Below, piece by piece: positions 17,270 to 25,719 of a stretch of 64,000 bases of DNA. The DNA is from Polyangiaceae bacterium (GTDB lineage Bacteria > Myxococcota_A > Polyangia > Polyangiales > Polyangiaceae), in assembly GCA_016719945.1 (NCBI GenBank), contig JADJYE010000003.1, positions 558,001-622,000 on the forward strand, in the 5' to 3' direction. The first letter of the stretch is position 1. Every line of letters begins with the position of its first letter. The notes under the pieces are model-generated. The model was not told where the DNA came from and did not search any database. It saw only the letters and a program-made list of their open reading frames with translations. The translations under genes and the position numbers were made by a program.

Positions 17270-19147
17270 TCAGTAGGCGAGCTGCGCGCGCGTGCCGATC
17301 TCGTGGAGCAAGTGCGCCTCGGGATCCTTGTCGCCGTACACGTTTCCCGGTACGACCGCGAGGTTCTCGGCCGAGCCGCTCCCCGGCGTGAAGTACGTCG
17401 AGTAGTTGAAGCTCAAACGGACCGAATTCGTGTGCCAGTAGTTCAATCCGGCACCGAACTGGAAGATGTCGATGTCCGTCGCCGGGTTGCCCGAGGACGC
17501 CGGAGTCTTCTCGTCGTCGGCTCCGCCTCGCGAGTTGCCGTCGTACCCGGCGATGATCGCCGAGAACAGCGCCGTCACCTCGAGGCCCCGCTTCAGGTCG
17601 GCCTTCTTCTTCAGGTTCAGCTTCGCGGGCTTCTGTCGGCCGATGGTGGTCCCGATGCGCTGGTCGCCGAACGCCCACCACGTGAGCCACGACGTCATGC
17701 CAACGCCGCTGAGCGTGCCGAGGCGCTCGGTGTTCGTGAGCTGGAAGCCGTCGAGCCCCTCACGGGTATGGTAGGCCGCGTAGTAAGCCTCGGCCGCGAG
17801 GTCGACCGGCCCGATGGGCAGGTACACCTCGCCGCCGATGATGTTCTGCGCTCCAGACGGGATGATGTGGGTCACCTTGCCGTCGGCGTTCTTGTACGTG
17901 GAGCTCCACATCACGAAGCCCTGGTTCGTGCTCATCGGCACCACGTCGTAGCCGACGGCCTCCGGGTCGCGCTGCCCGTGGCGAGCGCTCACGCCGATGC
18001 GAACGTCCTTCACCAGCTTGAAGCTCTTGAACGGCGCGACGAGCAGGCGCCCGACGAAGTCGGGCGCGACGTCGACCGTCGCCCTGTTCTGGCCGTCGCC
18101 GCCGACCACCGCGAGCTCATACGTGAAGATGTCGTCGCCGAAGTCGCCCCACAGCATGATCCCGGCCTCGCGCTGACCCGGCACGGTGAAGGTCCGCGTC
18201 GAGATGCTGCGCTCGAGCAGCGGAGTGGCCGTGTCGCCGGTGCGGTTCTCCATGCCGAAGGGCACGCGGAACTGACCCAGCTGGAAGTTGAGGCACGGGC
18301 ACAGCGAGTAGTTCACCCACGCGTCGCGCAGGCCGATGCCCGCGTCGAGGCCCTGCACCGGCCGATAGCGAGCGGTGTCGGAGGTCGGGTCGACGCCTGC
18401 GGGGGCGGCCGAGGCCTCGTCGGTCCCCGAGCCGTTCGCGAGGTTCGGCGAGATGTCGAAGTTCGCGGCGAAGCTCCAACGCTTCAAGAACTCGCCGTGC
18501 ATGCCCACGCGGAGCCGGCGCACGAAGAAGCGCGGCGCCATGCCCGCGCCGCCGCGCGCCGTCGACTCGCTCGACACGCCGGGGCCGAGGTACGAGTGGA
18601 AATCGAGCTGCATGTCGCCGGACGGCGAGAGCCGGAAGTTTCCGTCCGGGTCGCGCAGGAAGAACATGCCGTGCCAGCCGGCGACCGGCTCCCCGGTCCC
18701 GCCGTCGCGCAGAGCCAACGCAGCCTCGTCGGCGAACGCCTTCGGCAGCGGGGGCGCCGTCGCGCCGTCCTTCGACGCACCGGGGGTTGGGGGCGTCGGC
18801 GGGGCCTCGGGGACCGCCAGCGCGGCGCTGCCTGCCTCCGCGGGCGCCGCGGTCGGCGCGGGCTGGGCGGTCGGCGCGGGCTGCCCGGGCGCCGGCTGTG
18901 CAGTCCCAGGCTGTGCAGTCCCAGGCTGGGCAGTCCCAGGCTGTGCAGTCCCAGGCTGTGCAGTCCCAGGCTGTGCAGTCCCAGGCTGTGCAGTCCCAGG
19001 CTGTGCAGTCCCAGGCTGTGCAGTCCCAGGCTGTGCAGTCCCAGGCTGGGCAGTCGAAGCGGGCTGCGCGAGCGCGACAGTGGCCGCTGAGACCACGAGG
19101 CTCGCGGCCGATAGCGTGGAGAGGATCCTTGTGCTCTTCTTCAGCAT
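17270..19147 (-). CDS. outer-membrane porin with PGTAQ repeats (phosphate-selective porin-like)
   Basis: 625 residues from ATG 19147. The signal peptide is MLKKSTRILSTLSAASL onward to VALAQ, followed by ten tandem PGTAQ repeats, then a Pro/Ala-rich linker to about residue 145. The remainder (about 170-625) has the pattern of an OprO/OprP-like porin barrel: FFVRRLRVGMHGEFLKRW near the start of the barrel, NFQLGQFRVPFGMENRTG, and a C-terminal TRAQLAY. Such porins allow anion uptake through the outer membrane; the substrate is not known here. It is the gene upstream of the penicillin-binding protein on the same strand, 68 bases apart. Confidence 0.75.
   Translation of the reverse strand: MLKKSTRILSTLSAASLVVSAATVALAQPASTAQPGTAQPGTAQPGTAQPGTAQPGTAQPGTAQPGTAQPGTAQPGTAQPGTAQPAPGQPAPTAQPAPTAAPAEAGSAALAVPEAPPTPPTPGASKDGATAPPLPKAFADEAALALRDGGTGEPVAGWHGMFFLRDPDGNFRLSPSGDMQLDFHSYLGPGVSSESTARGGAGMAPRFFVRRLRVGMHGEFLKRWSFAANFDISPNLANGSGTDEASAAPAGVDPTSDTARYRPVQGLDAGIGLRDAWVNYSLCPCLNFQLGQFRVPFGMENRTGDTATPLLERSISTRTFTVPGQREAGIMLWGDFGDDIFTYELAVVGGDGQNRATVDVAPDFVGRLLVAPFKSFKLVKDVRIGVSARHGQRDPEAVGYDVVPMSTNQGFVMWSSTYKNADGKVTHIIPSGAQNIIGGEVYLPIGPVDLAAEAYYAAYHTREGLDGFQLTNTERLGTLSGVGMTSWLTWWAFGDQRIGTTIGRQKPAKLNLKKKADLKRGLEVTALFSAIIAGYDGNSRGGADDEKTPASSGNPATDIDIFQFGAGLNYWHTNSVRLSFNYSTYFTPGSGSAENLAVVPGNVYGDKDPEAHLLHEIGTRAQLAY
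18901..19050 (-). repeat. ten tandem copies of a 15-base repeat in the porin gene
   Basis: Ten consecutive 15-base units, cagtcccaggctgtg on the plus strand with two variants reading ggg at the end, encode PGTAQ ten times on the minus strand. Near-identity of the copies at DNA level suggests recent expansion by slippage or unequal recombination, and the copy number probably varies between strains. Confidence 0.9.
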
Positions 19148-19380
19148 CGCTTGTTCGTGCTCCGGCGTCGCCCGTCTTCGATCCCCGTCACGGCCGCCTT
19201 TGGTCACGCGAGGCGATGCAGAGCACCCCACGATGAGGCCGGTACGTCGATGATTGCCTGGCGCGACGCTCGCACCCACCGCCCGCACGGTCAAGCTCCT
19301 CGGGGGTGTCGCTCCGGAAGTTTCGCCGCGCTGGGGCCGCGCTCCGCCCAGCCGGCCGCTCCGGCCAAGCAGGGGGGCGC

Positions 19381-21360
19381 GTGACCGTCGGCATCGCGTC
19401 GCCTGCCCGCGACCTCCCGGCGCTTCGTGTCGTCGACCGGGTCCTCGAGACCCTCCGCCAAGATCCGCGCCTCGCCCAGCGGGTGATCGTACGTCCGCAC
19501 CCGCTGCTCCTCATCGTTCGAAAGGACTCGGCCGCCGTGGTCATCGCGCCCGCGGCGGTCTGGGATGAGGCCCGCACCATGCTCCGCCCGTTCGCCGCCA
19601 AGCTCGCCGACGGGACCGCCTCTCTCCTTCTTTTTGGCCGGCCTCGCGACCCCGACCTGGACGGCGCCGTCGATCGGGGCCTCGCCTCGCTGCTGCCCGA
19701 TGAACCCTCGGCCGACGAGCTCTACGTCGCCATCTCTGGCGCGTTCGGCCTGGTCGACGCGAGATCGCGCGCAGAGAGTCGCGGGCGGTGGCTCAGTCGC
19801 TATCGATACGAGCTGGGGGAGCTGATCGAGATCGCCAAGGCCATCTCCACGGAGCGGGAGATCGACAGGCTGCTCGACCTCATCCTCGAGAAGAGTCGGT
19901 TCATCACCGGCGCAGACGCGGGCAGCCTCTACGTCGTCGAGGGCGACGAGCCCGACCCGCTCCGCCGTACGCTTCGCTTCAAGCTCACGCAGAACGACTC
20001 CATTGCCTTCGACTGGCGCGAGTTCACCGTGCCCGTCAGCCCGCGGAGCATGTCGGGCTACGTCGCGCTGCACAAGGCAGCCCTCAACATCGCGGACGTC
20101 TATGACCTCCCCCCGATGTCCCCCTTCGGGTTCGACCCGAGCTTCGACGCGAAGATCGGCTACCGCACGCGCAGCATGTTGTGCGCGCCGCTGCTCTCCA
20201 GGGCAGGCGACGTCATCGGAGTGATCCAGCTCATCAACAAGAAGCGAGACGTCGAGCGTCGGCTCATGAGCGCAGCCGACGTCGACGCCCTCGTCGTGCC
20301 ATTCGACGAGCGCAGCGAAGAGCTGCTGATGACGCTCGCCTCTCAGGCTGGGATCGCCCTCGAGAACGCCATTCTCTACGCCGAGATCAACCGCATGCTC
20401 GAGGGCTTCGTCCGAGCGAGCGTCGAGGCCATCGAGCAGCGCGACCCCACCACGAGCGGGCACAGTCGCCGAGTCTCCGATCTGACCGTCGGGCTGGCTC
20501 GCGCGGTCGAGCGGGTCGATCGTGGACCCTACCGCGAGGTGCGGTGGACGAAGGACGATCTCCGCGAGCTCGAGTACGCGTCGCTGCTCCACGACTTCGG
20601 GAAGATCGGGGTCAGGGAGGAGGTGCTGGTGAAGGCGAAGAAGCTGTTCTCGCACCAGCTCGAGACCATCCGCCTCCGCTTCGACTTCGCCATTCGGAGC
20701 CTGGAGGCCGATATCCTCCGGCGCAAGCTGCACATGCTCGAGAAGGGCGCGCAGGTCGGTGAGCTCGCCGCGCTCGACGAGGAATATGTCGCTCGGAAGG
20801 CCGAATACGAGGGGTCGCTCGCAGCGATCATCTCGGCCAACGAGCCCACGGTGATGAAGGGGGGAGACTTCGCCCGCATCGAGGCCATAGCCCGTGAGAC
20901 CTACTCAGGGCTCGACGGCGTCGCGTGCTCCCTGCTCACCGCGGACGAGGCGAAGTGTCTGTGCATCGCACGAGGCACCCTCACCCCCACCGAGATCGAC
21001 GAGATCCGGAGCCACGTGACGCACACGTTCGAGTTCTTGTCGCAGATCCCGTGGGGGAAGCAGTTCCGCCGGGTCGCGCTGATCGCGAGCGCCCACCACG
21101 AGCGCCTCAATGGAACCGGCTACCCGCACCGACTGCACGCCGAGGAGATCCCCCTCCAGTCCAAGCTGATGAGCATCTCGGACATCTTCGACGCCCTCAC
21201 GGCCTCGGATCGACCCTACAAGAAGGCCGTCCCCGTGGAGCGCGCGCTCGACATCCTCCACTATGAGGTGAAAGATCAGCACATCGACGGCGATCTCCTT
21301 CAGATCTTCGTCGACGCTCGAATTTGGGAGTCGGTCGTCGATCCGCCGCGCTCGCGCTGA
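19381..21360 (+). CDS. GAF-HD-GYP cyclic-di-GMP phosphodiesterase-like protein
   Basis: 659 residues from GTG 19381, which follows an AGGGGGG ribosome binding site; an alternative GTG lies at 19306. Residues 1-125 resemble a receiver-like domain without obvious phosphoacceptor residues. Residues about 155-335 form a GAF domain (DADAGSLY-type ligand pocket region, GVIQLINKK). The HD-GYP domain starts at about 345: His361 in TSGHSRRV, HD at 404-405 in LLHDFGKIGV, HHERLNGTGYP at 572-582. These residues are complete, so hydrolysis of cyclic di-GMP is likely. Between the HD and the next conserved element (LTPTEIDEIRSHVTHTFEFL, 534-553) there is an insertion of about 110 residues, mostly helical, which HD-GYP proteins normally lack. 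Confidence 0.85.
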   Translation: MTVGIASPARDLPALRVVDRVLETLRQDPRLAQRVIVRPHPLLLIVRKDSAAVVIAPAAVWDEARTMLRPFAAKLADGTASLLLFGRPRDPDLDGAVDRGLASLLPDEPSADELYVAISGAFGLVDARSRAESRGRWLSRYRYELGELIEIAKAISTEREIDRLLDLILEKSRFITGADAGSLYVVEGDEPDPLRRTLRFKLTQNDSIAFDWREFTVPVSPRSMSGYVALHKAALNIADVYDLPPMSPFGFDPSFDAKIGYRTRSMLCAPLLSRAGDVIGVIQLINKKRDVERRLMSAADVDALVVPFDERSEELLMTLASQAGIALENAILYAEINRMLEGFVRASVEAIEQRDPTTSGHSRRVSDLTVGLARAVERVDRGPYREVRWTKDDLRELEYASLLHDFGKIGVREEVLVKAKKLFSHQLETIRLRFDFAIRSLEADILRRKLHMLEKGAQVGELAALDEEYVARKAEYEGSLAAIISANEPTVMKGGDFARIEAIARETYSGLDGVACSLLTADEAKCLCIARGTLTPTEIDEIRSHVTHTFEFLSQIPWGKQFRRVALIASAHHERLNGTGYPHRLHAEEIPLQSKLMSISDIFDALTASDRPYKKAVPVERALDILHYEVKDQHIDGDLLQIFVDARIWESVVDPPRSR

Positions 21361-21375
21361 CCCGACCGGCGGCCG

Positions 21376-21981
21376 CTATGGCTGCCGCTTCAGCTCGACC
21401 GTCGCCGCGCGAACCAAGACCGCGTCGCCGGACGATGCGCGCAGGGGGCCGGTCCACGCCCCGTCCTTCGCGTCGAGCACGAGGGTGCCCGCCATCGACG
21501 GCTCAGAGTCAGCCGACTTGGGCGCGAACGTGGCCGTCATTCGATCCCCGTCGACCCAGCCCGTAATCGTCGCCGCTCCCAGCGCGCCTGCGAGCTCGCC
21601 GGTTACGGCGCCTTCCCGCCCGATCTGGAGGCTCAGCGTGCCGGGACCCGCGGCGGCCTTCCCGTCGTCTGCGCTCCACGCGCTGTCCTTCACGCCGGGG
21701 TCCAGGGTCACCGGCGCCTTCTTCGCCTCGAAGCTCCCGCTCCACGCGCCCGCGTGAGGAATCGCGGGAGCCTCCGGGGCCGAGGTCGAGGCCGCGGCGC
21801 TCGAGGCGGCGGCCGACGAACCAGGCAAGCCGGAGCCGGTCGAGCTGGTCGTGCGTCCGGAGTGGCTCGACGGGGAGGCGTCTTCGCTGCCGCCTGCGCA
21901 GGCCGGAGACCCCAGCGCAGCGAAGAGCAGCGCTCCGCAGCGAATGACGAGCTTGGGGGCGTCGAGGCTTTGGGTCGGCAT
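21376..21981 (-). CDS. secreted lipoprotein-like protein of unknown function
   Basis: 201 residues. The N-terminus has a hydrophobic segment (VIRCGALLFAALGSPAC) ending in a Cys that fits a lipobox imperfectly because of the Pro, followed by a Ser/Thr/Ala-rich linker to about 75. The mature domain (about 80-201) is beta-rich with a GAWSGSFEAKK start and TITGWVDGDRMTATF, a pattern seen in small repeated beta-sandwich or lipocalin-like domains, but no family is certain. It converges on the HD-GYP gene, 15 bases away, and diverges from the AKP-repeat gene. Confidence 0.6.
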   Translation of the reverse strand: MPTQSLDAPKLVIRCGALLFAALGSPACAGGSEDASPSSHSGRTTSSTGSGLPGSSAAASSAAASTSAPEAPAIPHAGAWSGSFEAKKAPVTLDPGVKDSAWSADDGKAAAGPGTLSLQIGREGAVTGELAGALGAATITGWVDGDRMTATFAPKSADSEPSMAGTLVLDAKDGAWTGPLRASSGDAVLVRAATVELKRQP

Positions 21982-22123
21982 GGGGCGGGTCCGGAGCAGG
22001 TCTTCACCTATCGCGAATCGAACACCTTATGCAATCGAGCCGGTTTTCGCCTTGACCAAATGGTCGCGCGCGCCTAGTCGTATGTTCATTGCGCCGGTCC
22101 GGTTATCGGCGCGAGGAGACCCA

Positions 22124-22981
22124 ATGCCCCGCATCGACCCTTTCAGCGCAGAGATCGTCAAGCTTGTCCGCACCATGTCGGACGAAGCCATCCTCGCACT
22201 CGTCAAGAACCAGCTCGGCAACGTGACCGGCGCCTCGATTGCGGACGCACGGCCGGCGCCGGCGCCCAAGCGGCCCGCCCCGGCGGCGAAGCCCGCGCCC
22301 AAGCCGCTCGCCAAAGCAGCACCGCCCAAGGCCGCGCCGAAGCCGGCCAAGCCCTCGGCTCCGGCGAAGCCCGCCGCGCCTGCCAAGCCCGCGCCGATGA
22401 AGGCTGCGCCGATGAAGGCTGCGCCGATGAAGGCTGCGCCGATGAAGGCTGCGCCCGCGAAGCCCGCGCCCGCGAAGCCCGCGCCCGCGAAGCCCGCGCC
22501 GATGAAGGCTGCGCCCGCGAAGCCCGCGCCGATGAAGGCCGCGCCCGCAAAGCCCGCGCCGATGAAGGCCGCGCCCAAGCCTGCAATGCCCGCGAGGCCC
22601 GCGCCGCTCGCCAAGGCCCCCGCGCGGCCGGCTGCACCTGCCCGACCTGCACCTGCGAAGCCGCCGGCCGGTAAGAGGCCCGCCGCCAAGCCCGCCGCCC
22701 GCGGGGGTGCGAATCGTATGGAGCTGCTCGGCACCGTCGAGCGCGTCGTGAAGGGTGGGTCGGGCCTCAGCGCGAGCCAGATCGCCAAGGCCGCCGGCGT
22801 GCCGCAGACGCGAGTCACCTCGGCGCTGAAGGAGCTCAAGCTCGCGAAGCGAATCTTCCAGGGCGGCGATCGTCGCTTCGCCCGGTACGCCGGCGATCCG
22901 CGCACGGCCGAGCAGTCGAGCGTCACCGCCCGCCAGACCGCGAGCGGCCCGATCCTGAAGAAGGCCGGCAAGCGGAAGTAG
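22124..22981 (+). CDS. AKP-repeat (histone H1-like) protein with C-terminal winged-helix domain
   Basis: 285 residues from ATG 22124, preceded by GAGGAG at a normal distance. Residues 1-40 form a short helical segment (DPFSAEIVKLVRTMSDEAIL). Residues about 45-200 are made of Ala, Pro and Lys with recurrent APMKA and APAKP pentapeptides, like the tails of histone H1 and of bacterial nucleoid proteins. Residues about 205-260 (MELLGTVERVVKGGSGLSAS, then QIAKAAGVPQTRVTSALKEL) match a winged-helix DNA-binding domain, and a basic tail follows. A nucleoid-associated DNA-binding protein is the best guess (inference); the binding sequence is unknown. Confidence 0.65.
   Translation: MPRIDPFSAEIVKLVRTMSDEAILALVKNQLGNVTGASIADARPAPAPKRPAPAAKPAPKPLAKAAPPKAAPKPAKPSAPAKPAAPAKPAPMKAAPMKAAPMKAAPMKAAPAKPAPAKPAPAKPAPMKAAPAKPAPMKAAPAKPAPMKAAPKPAMPARPAPLAKAPARPAAPARPAPAKPPAGKRPAAKPAARGGANRMELLGTVERVVKGGSGLSASQIAKAAGVPQTRVTSALKELKLAKRIFQGGDRRFARYAGDPRTAEQSSVTARQTASGPILKKAGKRK
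22393..22583 (+). repeat. 15-base tandem repeats encoding APMKA and APAKP
   Basis: Units of gcgccgatgaaggct and gcgcccgcgaagccc alternate in blocks through this stretch. Four near-identical APMKA units are adjacent at 22393-22452. The pattern would expand and contract easily by slippage, so the length of the basic tail is likely to vary between strains. Confidence 0.7.
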
Positions 22982-23047
22982 CGGGAGCTCCTCCTCGCGC
23001 CGTCGCAGCGGGGGCGATGGCGCGCAGCGAGCGGGCGGCTGATCTTG

Positions 23048-23080
23048 GGCCAACGTCACCACGCGGGTGAGGTTGGCCCT
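23048..23080. terminator. inverted repeat between convergent genes, possible bidirectional terminator
   Basis: gggccaac and gttggccc are perfect complements that enclose an inner cacc/ggtg stem with a five-base loop. It lies between the AKP-repeat gene (ends 22981) and the lipoprotein gene on the other strand (ends 23109). No strong T run follows, so factor-independent termination is not certain. Confidence 0.45.
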
Positions 23081-23108
23081 CGTCGTTATCGCGCTCTTCA
23101 GCGGCCCG

Positions 23109-24563
23109 TCAGGGCATGATCCAGGTGTTGCCGTTGTCGTCGGACGCCATCGCGTACCAGGCGCGACGCGTGGTCTTGCTGACCTTCGCCGAGAGCACGA
23201 AGAGCGCGCGGTCACCGAGGCTCACGAGCGCGCCGACATCGTAGCCGTCCTCGGGGTTGCCACCCTCGCCCTCACCCACCGGGCGCTGGAGCACGAAGTT
23301 CTTCCCGCCGTCGAGCGACTCGGACATGTCGATGGTCCACCGGACCTTCGTCCGCATCTGCTGCAGGGCGATCATGCCGCTTGGCGTCGGCGCGAGGTGA
23401 AGCTCGCGCGTGTGTTGCTCGGCCCACGGCTTGAACGGCCGGTTCTGGGGCTGCTCGCACACGCCGTCGATCGAGCACAGGGCGACACGCGGCAGCTTGT
23501 CGTTGTCGATGAACTCGAAGAGGATCTTGTCGCCGCTGCAGCCGATGGGGCTCGTGTTCACGATGCTCGGCGGCATCGGGAAATACGTCGTCTTGTCGGG
23601 CGAGATCCCAAGCAGGAAGGTCTGACCCTTGTCCTGCATCACCCGGCGAAAGCTCCAGCCGCCCCACTCGCACTCGGGCCCGGCCGAGAGGTCACCCTCG
23701 AGGGTCTTCGTGAGCGTCACCTTGTCGATCGGCTTCGGCTCGGCGAGCTTGTCGTTGGGGCCGGGCCAGGGGCGGACGAGGAGCTGCTTGCCGTTCGTGG
23801 TGACCAGCTGGGGAGGGTGCCCGTAAGGCGCGTTGATCGGGGTCTCGCCCTTGGGGAGATCGATCGTCGGCAGCGGGTCTTCGCCGGGGCCTGGCGCGTA
23901 CGCGATGACGAACGTCTTCGGCTTCATCTCGACGACCACCGAGACCAGCGCAGGACCGAGGACCGCAGGAATCCCCTCGCCGCGGGGCACGACCGGGCCA
24001 CGCTCCTTCGGATCGGTGCTCGTCGCGAGCAGCGCAACGGGCGTCGAGATCTTCGGCTGATCCGGCGCCGCGAAGAGGAATTTGAGCGTGTCGATGGGCG
24101 GTAGCTCGCCAGCGGGCGGCGGCTTCTTGGGGATCTCCCGCTTCGCGACGGACAGGACCATCGTGCCGTCTGCGCCCACCGACCAGTTGGCGATACCATC
24201 GGACGGCGCCGAGAGCGCCTTCCAGGTCGCGCCTCGGTCGCTCGTGATCAGCGCAAAGGCCTCCGTCTCGACGTGTCCGCCCAGGAAGAAGCGGTTCTTG
24301 TCGAGGACGAACACACGTGTCCACTTCACCGCCGTCGGGACGTTGAGCTGCCCCGTCTCGATGACGCGCCCGTTGCCCACCTTGGTCCCGATGTCGAGCG
24401 ACGAGGCGTTTCCAGGAAGCGCGACCGCGTTGATCGGCGTCTGGTTCTTGTCCTTGTCGCCGCACGACGCCAGCGCCGACAGCGCGGTCAGGCCCGCCAC
24501 GACGCTGACGCGCGCGGGATGGAGGTGCGAGGGGTGAGGCGGTCCGGCTGGGCGGTCGGTCAT
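23109..24563 (-). CDS. large lipoprotein of unknown function
   Basis: 484 residues from ATG 24563, which overlaps the stop of the upstream FGE-domain gene as ATGA. The signal peptide ends in the lipobox LSALASC (Cys34). The mature part is rich in beta strands and contains the motif SDRGATWKALSAPSDGIANW and later SLDGGKNFVL and SDDNGNTWIMP, reminiscent of the Asp-box (SxDxGxTW) turns of sialidase-type beta-propellers. This suggests a six- or seven-bladed propeller in the periplasm or on the surface, with no enzyme residues visible. Coupling to the FGE-domain lipoprotein indicates a shared role. Confidence 0.65.
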   Translation of the reverse strand: MTDRPAGPPHPSHLHPARVSVVAGLTALSALASCGDKDKNQTPINAVALPGNASSLDIGTKVGNGRVIETGQLNVPTAVKWTRVFVLDKNRFFLGGHVETEAFALITSDRGATWKALSAPSDGIANWSVGADGTMVLSVAKREIPKKPPPAGELPPIDTLKFLFAAPDQPKISTPVALLATSTDPKERGPVVPRGEGIPAVLGPALVSVVVEMKPKTFVIAYAPGPGEDPLPTIDLPKGETPINAPYGHPPQLVTTNGKQLLVRPWPGPNDKLAEPKPIDKVTLTKTLEGDLSAGPECEWGGWSFRRVMQDKGQTFLLGISPDKTTYFPMPPSIVNTSPIGCSGDKILFEFIDNDKLPRVALCSIDGVCEQPQNRPFKPWAEQHTRELHLAPTPSGMIALQQMRTKVRWTIDMSESLDGGKNFVLQRPVGEGEGGNPEDGYDVGALVSLGDRALFVLSAKVSKTTRRAWYAMASDDNGNTWIMP

Positions 24564-25459
24564 TCGATCGGCTCGGGGTCCGAGCAGCACCGGAACCCCG
24601 TCGAGTAGTCATGATACTCGAAGTCGTGGGCCGTCGTGCGGTAGCTGCACCCGTCGCCGTTCTTGGTCGTGTCCATGTAGTAGCCGCCCCGGAACGTGCC
24701 GTCTGCGTCGGCGACCCACTCGTGCAGGTTGCCGACCATGTCGAACACGCCCTCCTCCGTGACGCAGGCCGAGCGCTCTCCGGTCTTGGCGAGCGTGTCG
24801 GGCAGCTGGTTGATCACGGAGAGGTTCATCCCGTCGAGCCACACCTTCTTCCCGGAGACGCCCGTCAGCCGGGCGGCCTCGAGCACGGGGTGGTTGTCGC
24901 GGATGTCGTCGTTGCACACGGCGCGCTGCCGCTCGTTCCCGTAGGGGAACTGCGTCCGCTGGGGCCCGCGGCAGCCCAGCTCCCACTCGGCGGTCGTGCA
25001 CAGGCGCTTGCCCGACGCGCGGCACGCGCGCTCAGCCTGGTGACCGCTGATGTAGCCCTGAGGCACGACGCCCTTGCGCGAGACGGCGCGGTAGCCCGCG
25101 GGGACCTCGTCGAGCTTGTCGAACGGGGACCACTGCGTCTCCTTGCCGCCGGTGACGCGCACGATCGTGGCCTCCCATTTGTCGACGCACACGCGATCGC
25201 CGACGAGCGCCATGTCTTCGGCGCACCGCACGTGTCCGGCGGGGACGAACAGCATCGACGGCCCCGCCGACACCACCAGCGGCCCGAGGCTCATGGCGAC
25301 CGTCGCGTCCGGCTCGGTCACCTCGATGATGGGCCCGAGCGACGCGCGAGCAGGCTCGCTCGGGCGCCCGCCCGCGTGGGAGCCGGTCGCGCACGCAGCG
25401 CTCGCGACAGCGAGGAGCACCAAGAACGCCGCGCCCGTTTGTGTTGCCTGGGTCGTCAC
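24560..25459 (-). CDS. FGE-sulfatase-domain lipoprotein
   Basis: 299 residues from GTG 25459. The signal peptide ends in a lipobox (LAVASAAC, Cys23), followed by a linker. From about residue 80 the sequence fits the formylglycine-generating-enzyme fold: MLFVPAGHVRCAEDMALVGD, LCTTAEWELGCRG, FPYGNER, VFDMVGNLHEWVAD, FRGGYYMD and the final GFRCCS. Many bacterial members of this fold are not formylglycine generators but act as binding or unrelated enzyme domains. Because it is a lipoprotein outside the cytoplasm, it is unlikely to modify a cytoplasmic sulfatase. The ATGA overlap with the following lipoprotein gene indicates co-translation. Confidence 0.75.
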   Translation of the reverse strand: MTTQATQTGAAFLVLLAVASAACATGSHAGGRPSEPARASLGPIIEVTEPDATVAMSLGPLVVSAGPSMLFVPAGHVRCAEDMALVGDRVCVDKWEATIVRVTGGKETQWSPFDKLDEVPAGYRAVSRKGVVPQGYISGHQAERACRASGKRLCTTAEWELGCRGPQRTQFPYGNERQRAVCNDDIRDNHPVLEAARLTGVSGKKVWLDGMNLSVINQLPDTLAKTGERSACVTEEGVFDMVGNLHEWVADADGTFRGGYYMDTTKNGDGCSYRTTAHDFEYHDYSTGFRCCSDPEPIE

Positions 25460-25719
25460 GGTGCGTGGAGTGAACGATCGCTCGGGCCCGAGGGCAAGGC
25501 GTTTTTGCTCGCCACAGGCTCGCTCACTCCCACGATGTAGGACGCCTCGCGGCGCTCGAGATCGTTTGTGCTCCAGGCAATTTTTGTGGATCCGCCGCAA
25601 TTATGGCCGAATCGTTGCGTTCGGATCCCCACCCATCGTTGGGGCACAACGCATATTTTCGCAGGCGATTTAGTTTGAGCTCCGACGCTGTCACGATCTC
25701 GTCAGCAGGCGCGCGCGCC

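Noticed and set aside
18901..19050. CRISPR-like array of 15-base repeats
   Set aside because: The units have no spacers and lie inside a coding frame as PGTAQ codons.
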